NCBI GenBank assembly: GCA_963680875.1
Contig: OY804578.1
Coordinates: 104,313,689 to 104,377,688, forward strand
DNA from: Bathymodiolus brooksi
Lineage: Eukaryota > Mollusca > Bivalvia > Mytilida > Modiolidae
DNA: 64,000 nucleotides
Reading direction: 5' to 3'
Positions 22,901 through 29,864 of this stretch are shown in pieces; positions within the stretch are counted from its first letter, which is position 1; each line of letters begins with the position of its first letter. The position numbers and the translations under genes were made by a program. The notes under the pieces are model-generated. The model was not told where the DNA came from. It searched no databases and worked only from the letters and a program-made list of their open reading frames with translations.

Positions 22901-25900
22901 ATACATTATAAAAGTCCCACTTAATTTAGTATCACCACTAGGGTTCCATGTCATATTTACATTAATTAAATATTCCCTTTATGACGTTGTCCTAACTCGG
23001 CAAATATGTCAACTACCAAATCAATACTATGATAATACCTGTGATAATGGATTGTCGTGTTTATTCTTTATTTAAGCATTTATACTTGATATTATATATG
23101 ATTTTCAAAAACCATATTGTTTTTTTCAGACGGCAAACGGAATTACACTTGCGCTGTGTGACTTAGCTCTTCACCCTGAAAAACAAGCCACTCTCTTTGA
23201 AGAAGTCAGTCGAGTTGTCGGTGATAGTTCCCATATAACAAGTGAACAACTGAATAGAATGTCTTATTTGAAGGCATGTATGAAAGAATCACAAAGGTAA
23301 TTATTTAGTATTGTTTGTCTTCGTTGTGTGTCTTTTTTGCCCAAAGTTCACTTATAGTTGTCTGTTTCTACCGGAAGTCAGAAAATATATTATTGTTTAT
23401 TACATACTTAGTTCAAATAAAAGCATTTTTGTATGATCAATATGACCGGAAGTAAACTGTCCATATGTTCACACCCGGGAAAATAACCGGTTATTGGATT
23501 ACTACAAGATCATTTCCATATCGAGGCCCATATTGCCCGCGCCTATATGGGCCTCGACTTCGTCTCAGGCCAATATGGGTGTCTCTTTTCTAGATGTCGG
23601 AAGTATGTAATAAATAGTTTAATACATGGGCATTTCCATATTGGTGGCCTGGTTATCATGCCTCGACCCATATTGGCCCGAGACTCCGTCTTGGGCCAAT
23701 ATGGGGGTCTCGGGATGATAACCAGGCCAATATGGAAATGCTCATGTATTAATCTGTATATATTTTATGTTTATGTATAAAATTGGCATATGATAAACAT
23801 AACAGCATCGGTAGTGTAACAGTTAGCGTTCTCTCCTGTAGTGCGATAGATCGAGGTTCACGCCTATAGTGCGGTATATCGAGGTTCACGCCTCTAGTGC
23901 GATAGATCGAGGTTCACGCCTCGGTCGGGTCAAATCAAAGACAATAAAATTCACATTTGTTGCTTTCCCGCTAAGCATGCAGCACTAAGAAGCAAGAACA
24001 AAGACTAGTTGGCCCGGAAGCAGAATAATATATGCGAGTGACGCGACCCGCGGACTGTTGTTTCAATGAGCTAACGCAATAAAAATTCAACTCGGCGTGC
24101 TGGTCTAGAATGAAGAGTACATCACCATCATTATCGTATCAAAATGCAACTTGTTTGCGCCATAACATAGATGCAAAACTGGACATATTTTTCTGGTCCA
24201 AAACTATGCATGAATAGTTTTACTTGTGTACGTGATGACACGTCATTGCCTTATAACTGTTAAGATGAAGATGAATAAGGGAAAACAAACTATTATCAAT
24301 ATTGTTTTTGTTTGAAATATTGTTTTTTTTAATAACATAATCAAATAAAAATTGGATTAATCTAAATGTCCCATGACCATTTTCAATGAACTAGATGTAC
24401 ACTATGTGTACTAGGTTGTCTATGTTATTACCAATTAGAATGTCAAAACAATACGCTTAGAATAAAAAGGTAGATATCTAATTTAGTGCACACGACGCGT
24501 TTCTGGAAACCTTCATCTGATAAGCAGATACATATATAACCATTTTTTCTTGATGCTTTTTTCTTCTACACTTTGTGTGGCATTACACATCTGAATGTCA
24601 AAATCATATGCTTGGAACTCTGTCCTTCAACATATAACCCAATATTAATGCGATGCCTTTTTCAAATGCATCTTTGTTCTGATATTATCGAATAAAAACA
24701 TTTTGATCAGGTCAATGCATGTTTTTATCAGCCGATGAAATTATATCAACAGAGGGCGAAGTCTGATGTTGATAAAAACATTTATTACACCTCATTAATA
24801 TGTATTGCTGAACAAGCGTTTGCTATTGTCTCTTTGTTGGATCACGTGATTATTTGTGACAGTATGACCTGTGAAGGAGTCATTATTGATCATGTGATAG
24901 ATGTTACCTGCAATACTGACTCCATCCAAAAGTAAAATGGCAGCTTTCATTGCTAGAATTTTAAAAAGTATATTTGTCATGTTCGGATCGCGATCATGAG
25001 TTCAGTCCAAGTTCTATCAAAATAGGCCTTAGAATTGGTATGTGATTTTTCTCCAATAAATTTGCAGCATCAAGAGAAAATAGTTATAATAAAACAATTA
25101 ATTACTCTTTGTGTGGTCAATAGCAGGAAATGACGACCCTTCACATGTGACTCGGTGACCTAACCTGACCTCTGCCGTTGGCCTTGATCAGGTCAGGTCA
25201 CCTCGAGTCACAGATTCCCTGCTATTGACCTCACAAAGTGTGATGTAGCAACATACTTTACATGTGGAGTGTATTCGAATGTTTACAGGAATCTAATAAC
25301 TATGAATACCATATATTGTTAAAGTTATTTAATATTTAATTGGTCATAACCTCATTGTTTATTCGTGAGAGAATATAAAAGATAAGTACGCAGTTTGGTT
25401 TTGACTAAATGCAATGCATATGTTTAATTCATTCAAATGAATATATCAATACAGATATTATCTTGTTTATTCTAGGAAGATATATCCAGTTTTTCTTGGA
25501 GGTGTCAGGTTTATGGAGAATGATGTCACAATAGGAGGATACACGCTTCCGAAAGGGGTAATTTTCATTTTAAACTGTGTGGTTAATTTATAAGAGAACA
25601 CATTCAAACGTTAAACATAGACATGAAATATATTAGATACTAACAGGGGCGTAGCTAGCCTTTTTTTGCAGTGCAAGCAACCAAACCCAGAATATTTTTT
25701 TTGACTAGATGCAAAATGGTGCGTTCTGAGGTGTTTTCATGGGTAAATTGAATACATAAGCAACACATTGATTTCATGATTTTGTTAGACAGAATTTACT
25801 TAGAATTGCCCAAAATCTGTTCTTCGTGTCTTAGCAGACACGCACTTCTCCATAACTTTGTCTAAATCCACACTGAAATCGCGATAGATATGCATAAATG

Positions 25901-28900
25901 CTAGCGATGAAAACCTATCTTTATTCAATGTTAATCGTACATATGTCTTCAACCGACGTAGTACACTGAACGATCGCTCTGCGGTAGCACTGCCGTAATT
26001 TTTATGACATTGAATTTTCACAAAAAGCCACAACGAGACTTTGTTTTCCACATTTTTTAAAATTTTTATTATTCCTTATTTATTTTATTTTTTTTGCTCT
26101 TTATTTTTTTCAGCACGCCGATGTGCACGCAACTGCGTGTTGGCGTATAGGGAGCTACGCGCCTGACTAATTGTCATTAATATTATTTCAATTTCTAAAT
26201 ATGATAACCAAGAAATAAAAATAATAATAGAGGGGTTAAGACTGGCGTTTAACGCCACTTTCAACAATAATTCAATTATATCGTGGCGGTCAGTTTTATT
26301 GGTGGATGAAACCGGAGTACCCGGCGAAAACCACGTACCTGCCGCAAGTCATTCACAAACTTTTATCACATTATCACATAATGTTGTATCGAGTACACCT
26401 CATCATGAGCGGGAATCGAAAAAATAATAATGATTTATAAGTAGGATTAACATAACGAAATACCATTCGTAAGATTATTTTTCAGAACCCTACGTTTATA
26501 TTGGTTACAATTTAGAGTGCATTTTTTTCTAACCAAAGTTTTGCAAACGTTGTGTGTCGTTTGTTAAACGCTGCAAAAGTAGAAACAAATACATCGTTTA
26601 ATCAGAGTTTACTGACCCTGTTTGACCTGTTAATATGTATACACATGTTGTTGACAAATAAACTCATAATTTACAAAACCGGGCGAGAATCTACGCCGTA
26701 TTGGTGATAGGCTTGTGTGAGTTGTTAGATCCAACGACTTAACTCACTGAGCCATCCGGGCCTCCGTTTTTATGCTCTGATAAACTACCCATTAATTGGA
26801 GATCAATAATATTATACATACCTTCTCTTCTTTTATTAGATTCCATCTTTGTTATAGCGGGAAAATTCCACGTGTCTATAATTGATTCAGCGTTGAGATT
26901 AGAAACAAATGCAACAAACTATGATAAACGACAAACTGTAGACGCACATTTAGCGAGTGCATAGTTTGTCAAAGTTTGTGTAAACTTTACAAACGTATGT
27001 TAGAAAAAAATGCTCTAAACGCATACGCGCGTAGTCGTTTGTATCGTTTGTGTTAGAAAAAAATGCACTCATAAAATCATAACTATCAAACGCTTCAGTG
27101 TTAGGACTGAGTGTATTGACATTATACATGTCTAATATAGTGCACACGACCCTTTTCTGGAATAACAAGTCATCATGTACATTTATTGTCAATAGATTTG
27201 AAAGTCAAATTATTTAAAAGTCTTTGATTACAAGTAAGCCAAAATATAACAGAATATCTCAATCATTACATAGCGGTTAGCTTTTTATTTGGTGGAGAAA
27301 ACCAGAACGCAAGAGAAACTATCGACCTGTCACAAGTCAATGTCAAACTTTATCAGAACGCAGAAGAAACCATCGACCTGTCGCAAGTCAATGTCAAACT
27401 TTATCAGAACGCAGAAGAAACCATCGACCTGTCGCAAGTCAATGTCAAACTTATCAGAACGCAGAAGAAACCATCGACCTGTCGCAAGTCAATGTCAAAC
27501 TTTATCACATAATGTTGTTTCTAATACACGTCGCTTCGGGATGGAATTTCGCAACTTTAGTGGTGATAGTCACTGATTACATAGGATTGATTGATTGATT
27601 GATTGATTGATTTTTGGTGTTTAACGCCACTCAGCAATATTTCAGCTATATCATGGCGACCAGTTTTAGTGGTGGAAGAAGCCGGAGTACCCGGAGAGAA
27701 CCACTGACCATGGGCAAGCAACTGGTAAACTTTATCACTTGCGGCTGCGAGTCGAGTGCACCCTTTTTGTAATTTACAAAGCCGGGCGCGAACCCACGCC
27801 GTATTGGTGATAGGTTTGTATGAGTTGTTAGGTAATCCAACTACCTAACTCATTGAGCCACCCGGGCCCTCTGATTACATAGGAAGATCGCGGAAACGGG
27901 ACTACTCGCTCATATAAGACATACAAATGTATCGATTTCCATTTTTCCTTCTCTATTCACATTCTACTCAAAGTGAAGCGAGGATAATTTATAAAAAGAC
28001 GGAAACGAAATATAAACAGGTAGCATGGTCAAATGGCCGTAATATAACAGTCAATGTTATAAAATTCCAGATAATTTAAGTGAAACATTAATCCAATTAT
28101 ATCATAAATTAGTTTTCCTGCTAAAAATTAAAAAAAATCATTTAAAGCACAATTGGAAAACAATGTTAAAGAATTCTGAGGGAAAAATGTTTAGCAATAA
28201 ATTTGTGATATCTTTAGAATATTCATATACATTGCAGACGAAGGTCCTGATAAATAATGAAGCAATGAGTAGAGATGAGCGGTTCTTTCCGAGGGCAAAT
28301 GATTATTTACCAGAACGATGGATGAGGGACAATAACTCTGAACTAGCAAAAGAATCTAAAAGTCACCCCTTTGTTGTGAGGCCCTTTGGATTCGGAGCAC
28401 GAATGTGTCCAGGTCAAAGAATTGCTGAAATGCAGATGCTAATCTGTATCGCTAAGGTAAGATATATTTCAGACATGATTAGAGGTCTGTATGTCTCATT
28501 GGTTAAGGTAATTTGCATCTGGTCACAAGTCTCACACCACGCCTTACTCCCCAAATAAGTCTGTAACTCACCATACACACCAAATAGCCATTCACCCCCG
28601 GTTTTTGGTGAGGTCCCTGTTGCTCATTTTTAATTTTTTTGTGTTGTCCTATTATGTGTATTTATTTTCTGAGTTCCTTGTTGTGATGTCCGTAACGACT
28701 TCGCCAAAAAGCGATGTTCAGTTCGTCTTTGCCTTCAGTTGTTTGTAGGAGGGTTCTGTCTTATTTACAGTGTTTGTGTTTGTTTGCAAATAGTGGTGTC
28801 CAACACTTATTGTGTTGGGTTTTTGTTTTGTTTTTTCTCCGTCTTGTGTACCCTATATTGCGAGTTTCTCTGGATTGTCTATTTTGATTGCTTCTTCGGT

Positions 28901-29864
28901 GTTCTCTAATGTTTATATGATAATAAATAAGTAAGAAGAGATATTAATGTAAATGAGGATTGTGTTTTCTCTCTGGATGGTACAATTTTCTACTGTTCTT
29001 TTTCTCTGATATTTTATCTTTATCTTTTAACGTTCAATAATTTGAAACATTTGTCTAAAAATAAATGATGTCATTTTCATAAAAAACGAGCAATGTCATT
29101 ATGTCAAGCAGTTTTGTTTAATAAGTAGTACAAGCTTGTCTTTCATCATTTCGGCATTTTGTAAAAGCATGAAGACTATTTCCAGGTTTTGCATTGTTCA
29201 TTGGCAAATGAAAATAGCGACTACGGATATATTACATTTGTCATAATCACAATCCGGTTCTTTCCTCATTTATGACTTATCAACGGGTTTGTAACAAGAG
29301 TAACGCGACGGATGCCACATGTGAAGAAGGAACTAATTACCCTTCCGGAGCACCCGCGTCCATCCCCGGTTTTTATTGTGGTTCGTGTTGCTTGATCTTT
29401 AGTTTTCTGTGTAATATTTTGTAGATCATTGTTTGTCCTTTTGTCCTTTTTCATTTGGCCATTGTATTGTATTTCATTCTTCGATATACAGATTCTGATT
29501 ACTCCTTTGGTATATTCAAACTTTTCGCGACAGGTAGTACATTTCCTTATAGAAAACAACGTCCGAATGAGTGTATCCTGAACATTATACGTTATAATAT
29601 GTTTTATTTTGTTGACATTTAACATACGTAGATATATCCCAATCGTGACATCCGTGAAAATGAATACTCCAAGAAAAGTGGTGAGCCATAGTAGAAAAAA
29701 ATTCAATACCTACAATTAAATTAACTTTATTTTTATTTTAGATAATACAACAATATGAAGTGTCATTGCCGCCTGACGTAACGGAAATTAAATGGTCAAG
29801 AAGAATATTCGCTACTCCAATAGACAAGGTTAAGTTGTGCCTTAAGCATCGACAATCAAGATGA
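4498..29864 (+). CDS. Mitochondrial-clan cytochrome P450, nine coding exons, complete
   Basis: Haem-thiolate monooxygenase expected at the inner mitochondrial membrane, taking electrons from an adrenodoxin-type ferredoxin; the substrate cannot be told. Coding exons are 4498-4906, 6302-6530, 8682-8860, 10408-10597, 20537-20720, 23130-23296, 25476-25557, 28238-28456 and 29742-29864. Intron phases are 1,2,1,2,0,2,0,0, all GT-AG, with no internal stop; 593 aa. Visible motifs: Arg-rich presequence (about residues 1-40), decapeptide repeats 47-117, PGPKG hinge 116-120, W218-x3-R222 of helix C, I-helix GAIDST 393-398, K445/K449 with ExxR 450-453, PERW 505-508, and haem loop [10 protein letters not shown] 530-539 with ligand Cys537. 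Mitochondrial P450s are usually about 500-540 aa; the excess is the N-terminal repeat. Start: an acceptor-like TTGCAG at 4483-4488 suggests a spliced 5' UTR, so ATG 4498 is preferred over an in-frame ATG at 4468. CYP10-like or another mollusc mitochondrial family is possible, so no symbol is given. Confidence 0.93.
4636..4848 (+). repeat. Seven 30-bp coding repeats (decapeptides) in P450 exon 1
   Basis: Units of 30 bp start at 4636, 4666, 4696, 4726, 4756, 4789 and 4819; an extra GTC codon lies at 4786-4788. Each encodes a variant of P/Q-V-K-P-x-x-E/A-I/M/V-P-x. The first two units are the most alike and the last ([10 protein letters not shown]) merges with the hinge, so the array probably grew by duplicating the normal pre-hinge segment. 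Confidence 0.93.
4970..5536. mobile_element. TTAA-type MITE, copy 2, in P450 intron 1
   Basis: 567 bp, in direct orientation relative to copy 1. Exact TTAA at 4966-4969 and 5537-5540 forms the target duplication. Ends are AGGGGCATTAGCTATGA and, inverted, AGAGGCATTATCTGCCA. Non-coding. Confidence 0.88.
5541..6301. other. Remainder of P450 intron 1
   Basis: AT-rich. No repeat family or ORF recognised. Confidence 0.5.
6302..6530 (+). CDS. P450 exon 2: helix A/B region
   Basis: Follows acceptor TTTCTTTTAG (ends 6301) and precedes donor GTATGT at 6531. It encodes residues 137-212, including [13 protein letters not shown], the usual P450 strand that follows helix A, and [10 protein letters not shown]. 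The frame joins exon 1 in phase 1 without a stop. Confidence 0.9.
6716..8331 (-). mobile_element. Tc1-type transposon (about 1.6 kb) in P450 intron 2
   Basis: Terminal inverted repeats of about 26 bp: left starts CACAAAGAAAAAAGTTAAGC, right (inverted) CACAAAGAAAACAGTTAAGC. TA dinucleotides at 6714-6715 and 8332-8333 form the target duplication. Contains a decayed transposase on the minus strand, antisense to the P450. Confidence 0.92.
7040..8040 (-). pseudogene. Tc1-type transposase, frameshifted (DD34E)
   Basis: The long open part (7080-7913) holds a helix-turn-helix remnant, the linker GRPR, and a DDE core: [17 protein letters not shown] and [11 protein letters not shown], with 34 residues between the second Asp and the Glu. 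Near 7190 the frame shifts; the true C-terminus (QARGGYTRY) continues in another frame to a stop at 7040-7042, with an extra in-frame TAG near 7121. At the N-terminus the HTH reading (SRLVRKHTQ) is also in a different frame from the [10 protein letters not shown] part and contains a stop. The element is therefore dead. Confidence 0.9.
8332..8681. other. Right part of P450 intron 2
   Basis: AT-rich. Only the pyrimidine-rich acceptor before 8682 is recognisable. Confidence 0.5.
8682..8860 (+). CDS. P450 exon 3: helix C
   Basis: Encodes residues 213-272. It begins with [14 protein letters not shown], matching the NGEEW-x2-LR-x3-Q signature of mitochondrial P450 helix C; W218 and R222 are the residues that contact haem propionate. 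Acceptor TTTTCAG ends at 8681 and donor GTAAGT is at 8861. Confidence 0.92.
8870..9127 (-). repeat. SINE-B, minus orientation, in P450 intron 3
   Basis: The 3' tail (left) reads GAGGGTTAGGGTTATG, i.e. CCCTAA-type on the element strand. The core follows, then the box B region (CGAGAATCGAACTCAC) and head ending in GCGATCACGACC. Confidence 0.85.
9276..9560. repeat. 81-bp minisatellite, about 3 copies, in an R5 repeat
   Basis: Units start at 9305, 9386 and 9467. The inverted unit (CTTGTGTGCCCAATGTTGTC ... TCTCTGGACTGTCCATTC) is R5 sequence. Since 81 is a multiple of 3, long open frames run through it on both strands without being genes. Confidence 0.9.
9712..9770 (-). repeat. SINE-A 3' fragment
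   Basis: GTGATTGTTGTTTAACGCCA then CTCAGCAATTTTTCAGCTAT matches the SINE-A tail end (27608-27652). Confidence 0.6.
9775..10072 (-). repeat. SINE-C, minus orientation
   Basis: The reverse strand starts with a tRNA-like head (GCATTGGTGGTGTAATGGTT as box A, TGTTCGAGCCC as box B, then CGATCGGGTC) and continues through a body containing CGCGGACTGCTGTTTCAATG. Related copies: 23803-24150, 49810-49880 (head) and 56265-56440 (3' half). Confidence 0.8.
10073..10407. other. Right part of P450 intron 3
   Basis: No feature seen beyond the acceptor. Confidence 0.5.
10408..10597 (+). CDS. P450 exon 4: helix E/F region
   Basis: Encodes residues 273-335. The phrase [14 protein letters not shown] corresponds to the ALGxRLGCL block of mitochondrial P450s. 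Acceptor TTTTTCAG ends at 10407 and donor GTAAGT is at 10598. The following intron is 9.9 kb because of the 41-bp satellite. Confidence 0.92.
10672..10926 (+). repeat. SINE-B, plus orientation, in P450 intron 4
   Basis: The head begins CGTGATCGTATGCTAGTTGG; the core ends GTGGCGTTAAGCACC. It is followed by a C homopolymer and CCA repeats. Confidence 0.85.
10927..10968. repeat. C homopolymer and (CCA)n microsatellite
   Basis: A C-rich run broken by one T, then CCACCA repeats, at the 3' end of SINE-B. The length may be an assembly artefact. Confidence 0.85.
11240..11372 (+). repeat. R2 dispersed repeat
   Basis: Matches the block nested in SINE-A at 833-972 (AAGTCAGGGTCATTACGG to GGAGTTCGGTAATTTTG). 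Confidence 0.75.
11375..11470 (+). repeat. R6 dispersed repeat
   Basis: CAGATATTCCGTAGTCG ... GAAGTGATGACTTCAACTTA matches the inverted sequence at 56515-56600. Confidence 0.65.
11626..11822 (-). repeat. SINE-B, minus orientation, 5'-truncated
   Basis: The left tail is GGTTAGGGGTTAGGGTTATG, then the core. It ends at the box B region (GAGATTCGAACTTC) and lacks the rest of the head. Confidence 0.8.
11961..12106 (-). repeat. R3 dispersed repeat with hammerhead-like core, abutting the satellite
   Basis: The plus strand reads TTTAGTGCACACGACGCG, then TTTCTGGAATAACCATCATC and GGAAAGCCAAATAATTTAA. Inverted, it gives TTGATGA, a UGG/CCA stem with a 5-nt loop, GAAAC, GCGTC. The 41-bp array begins at its inner edge, at the point where a related copy (33397-33565) carries single-copy ACCTATGCCT. 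Confidence 0.65.
12107..20391. repeat. 41-bp satellite, about 202 tandem units, in P450 intron 4
   Basis: The unit is GATCACCTATGCCTGAGGCG plus GCAGAACCCATGACAACTTAA. The first CACCTATGC is at 12111 and the last at 20352, a distance of exactly 201 x 41, so there is no net indel. Variants are single-base: ATCATC, TTACGATC, CCCGTGAC, GGCGACAG, CCTGGGG. Each unit carries GCCTGAGGC, an AP-2-like palindrome. There are no spacers, ORFs or CRISPR-like variation. It makes intron 4 the largest of the gene. Confidence 0.98.
20392..20536. other. Intron 4 right flank
   Basis: Short CAATCAATCAATTAATC run at 20398-20416, then T-rich sequence and the exon 5 acceptor. Confidence 0.6.
20537..20720 (+). CDS. 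P450 exon 5: helix G/H to I-helix
   Basis: Encodes residues 336-397 and ends inside the oxygen-binding I-helix ([10 protein letters not shown]). Acceptor TTTTTAACAG ends at 20536 and donor GTAATT is at 20721. It lies 146 bp beyond the right edge of the satellite. The residue after the conserved acidic position is Ser397, where most P450s carry Thr. Confidence 0.9.
20930..21190 (-). repeat. R1 dispersed repeat in P450 intron 5
   Basis: Inverted R1: AAAACCGGGGTTGAACTCAG, GGGTAAGCAGTTCCTGTTCC and ACTAGTGGTACCCGTCGTG are recognisable. Confidence 0.75.
21340..21850 (+). repeat. R1/R5 composite repeat
   Basis: Contains R1-type AGGAACTGCCTACC and CACCTGAGTTCACC, then R5: a GTGGCGTCCAACAC block, TTCTTCGTCTTGTGTACCC, TTTCTCTGGATTGTCCATTT and CTTCGGTGTTCTCTAACG. 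The same order appears at 28585-28920. The CCAACATTTC phrase at 21450 suggests a partial internal duplication. Confidence 0.7.
21953..22122. mobile_element. Tigger/pogo-like MITE, 170 bp
   Basis: Inverted ends CAGTAAAACCTGTCTAAACC and CAGTGAAACTGTCTAAACCG, flanked by TA at 21951-21952 and 22123-22124. CAGT termini with a TA target are typical of pogo/Tigger derivatives. Confidence 0.82.
22123..23129. other. Right part of P450 intron 5
   Basis: AT-rich with (AAT)n/(AATA)n at about 22449-22520. Diverged R5 fragment near 22820-22890 (TATTGTTCC ... GCCAGTGTTTCTGGATGG). Confidence 0.5.
23130..23296 (+). CDS. P450 exon 6: I-helix to K-helix
   Basis: Encodes residues 398-452 plus two bases. It contains LALHPEKQ of the I/J helices and LKACMKESQ, the K-helix with E450 of ExxR; R453 is completed by exon 7. 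K445 and K449 sit where class I P450s place the two lysines that bind adrenodoxin. Acceptor TTTTTTCAG; donor GTAATT at 23297. Confidence 0.93.
23300..23380 (+). repeat. R5 fragment in P450 intron 6
   Basis: TTGTTTGTCTTCGTTGTGTG, then GCCCAAAGTTCAC and GTTGTCTGTTTCTACC, is a diverged R5 core. Confidence 0.5.
23619..23752. repeat. Near-perfect 134-bp palindrome
   Basis: TTAATACATGGGCATTTCCA at the left pairs with TGGAAATGCTCATGTATTAA at the right. The arms continue through GCCTGGTTATCAT and GGCCCATATTGG-type blocks to a short centre (GAGACTCCGTCTT). A related shorter palindrome with CATATCGAGGCCCATATTG lies at 23517-23580. Probably a hairpin MITE. Confidence 0.85.
23803..24150 (+). repeat. SINE-C, plus orientation, with triplicated box B segment
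   Basis: Head GCATCGGTAGTGTAACAGTT; then a 28-bp segment occurs three times (GTGCGATAG-like starts at 23841, 23869, 23897), each with the box-B-like GAGGTTCACGCC. The body matches the copy at 9775-10072 (CCCGCGGACTGTTGTTTCAA). Confidence 0.8.
24151..25103. other. P450 intron 6, mostly unassigned
   Basis: AT-rich; an R3 fragment lies at 24470-24520 (annotated separately). No coding signal. Confidence 0.5.
24470..24520 (-). repeat. R3 fragment with hammerhead-like core
   Basis: TCTAATTTAGTGCACACGAC then GCGTTTCTGGAAACCTTCATCTGA. Inverted it reads CAGATGA, AGGTTTCCA, GAAACGCGTC. Confidence 0.65.
25104..25243. mobile_element. Palindromic MITE in P450 intron 6
   Basis: Left CTCTTTGTGTGGTCAATAGC pairs with right GCTATTGACCTCACAAAGTG. 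An inner pair, GTGACTCGGTGACC and GGTCACCTCGAGTCAC, continues the fold around a centre near 25180. No coding capacity. Confidence 0.8.
25476..25557 (+). CDS. P450 exon 7: K-helix to beta-sheet region
   Basis: A short exon encoding residues 453-480 ([10 protein letters not shown] ... [11 protein letters not shown]), the segment after ExxR that ends in the conserved PKG turn. Acceptor TTCTAG ends at 25475; donor GTAATT is at 25558. Confidence 0.92.
25644..26165 (-). mobile_element. hAT-type element, internally deleted, in P450 intron 7
   Basis: Ends CAGGGGCGTAGCTAGCC and, inverted, CAGGCGCGTAGCTCCC. About 520 bp. It retains only the C-terminal transposase domain on the minus strand. The flanks share ACTAA, but a full 8-bp target duplication is not clear. 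Confidence 0.82.
25800..26051 (-). pseudogene. hAT transposase C-terminal dimerisation domain fragment
   Basis: The open frame contains [19 protein letters not shown] followed by [17 protein letters not shown], the conserved hAT C-terminal dimerisation block (S-x-ERxFS...LK...R) also found in ZMYM/TTF-type proteins. No DDE catalytic core or BED finger remains in the element. Confidence 0.85.
26233..26420 (-). repeat. SINE-B, minus orientation, head missing
   Basis: GTTTAACGCCACTTTCAACA, then TATCGTGGCGGTCAG and the rest of the core up to ATGAGCGGGAATCG. A short duplication TATCACATTATCACAT lies near 26365. Confidence 0.75.
26515..27070. mobile_element. MITE with 19-bp terminal inverted repeats
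   Basis: GAGTGCATTTTTTTCTAAC at 26515-26533 is exactly repeated in inverse at 27052-27070. A near copy of the right end (GTTAGAAAAAAATGCTC) sits inside near 27000. A SINE-A head fragment lies within. No transposase. Confidence 0.82.
26655..26765 (-). repeat. SINE-A head fragment nested in a MITE
   Basis: AATTTACAAAACCGGGCG, then ACGCCGTATTGGTGATAGGC and GAGCCATCCGGGCC match the SINE-A tRNA-like head at 27770-27868. Confidence 0.75.
27129..27245 (-). repeat. R3 dispersed repeat fragment
   Basis: TCTAATATAGTGCACACGAC, then TTTTCTGGAATAAC and GTCAAATTATTTAAAAGTC. The hammerhead-like core is degraded here. Confidence 0.55.
27280..27586 (-). repeat. SINE-B, minus orientation, with internal 51-bp tandem duplication
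   Basis: The core segment AGAACGCAGAAGAAACCATC ... CAATGTCAAACTTT is repeated four times with starts at 27304, 27355, 27406 and 27456. The copy then runs to TTTAGTGGTGATAGTCACTG and is cut by the SINE-A insertion at 27587. Confidence 0.85.
27587..27870 (-). repeat. SINE-A, full length, inserted in SINE-B
   Basis: CTGATTACATAGGA occurs exactly at 27573-27586 and 27871-27884, a 14-bp target duplication. The element runs from an ATTG-type tail (left) to the head GGGCCCGGGTGGCTCAATG (inverted, right). It is the least damaged SINE-A here. Confidence 0.92.
28238..28456 (+). CDS. P450 exon 8: PERW and haem-binding loop
   Basis: Encodes residues 481-553. It holds the meander PERW (505-508) and the haem loop [12 protein letters not shown], matching FxxGxRxCxG with Cys537 as the thiolate ligand. 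Acceptor ATTGCAG ends at 28237; donor GTAAGA is at 28457. Confidence 0.95.
28585..28920 (+). repeat. R1/R5 composite repeat in P450 intron 8
   Basis: CACCCCCGGTTTTTGGTGAG, then ATAGTGGTGTCCAACACTTA, CCGTCTTGTGTACCC and TTTCTCTGGATTGTCTATTT, in the same order as at 21520-21840. Confidence 0.72.
29240..29530 (+). repeat. R1 dispersed repeat in P450 intron 8
   Basis: GGTTCTTTCCTCATTTATGA, then AAGAGTAACGCGACGG, CCCTTCCGGAGCACCCG and GATATACAGATTCTGATTAC. Longest R1 type, plus orientation. Confidence 0.78.
29742..29864 (+). CDS. P450 exon 9: C-terminus and stop
   Basis: Encodes residues 554-593 and the TGA stop at 29862-29864. IIQQYEV fits the end of helix L and the following strand, and [15 protein letters not shown] fits the usual basic C-terminus. 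Acceptor TTTATTTTAG ends at 29741. Confidence 0.88.
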   Translation: MIQQYEVSLPPDVTEIKWSRRIFATPIDKVKLCLKHRQSR

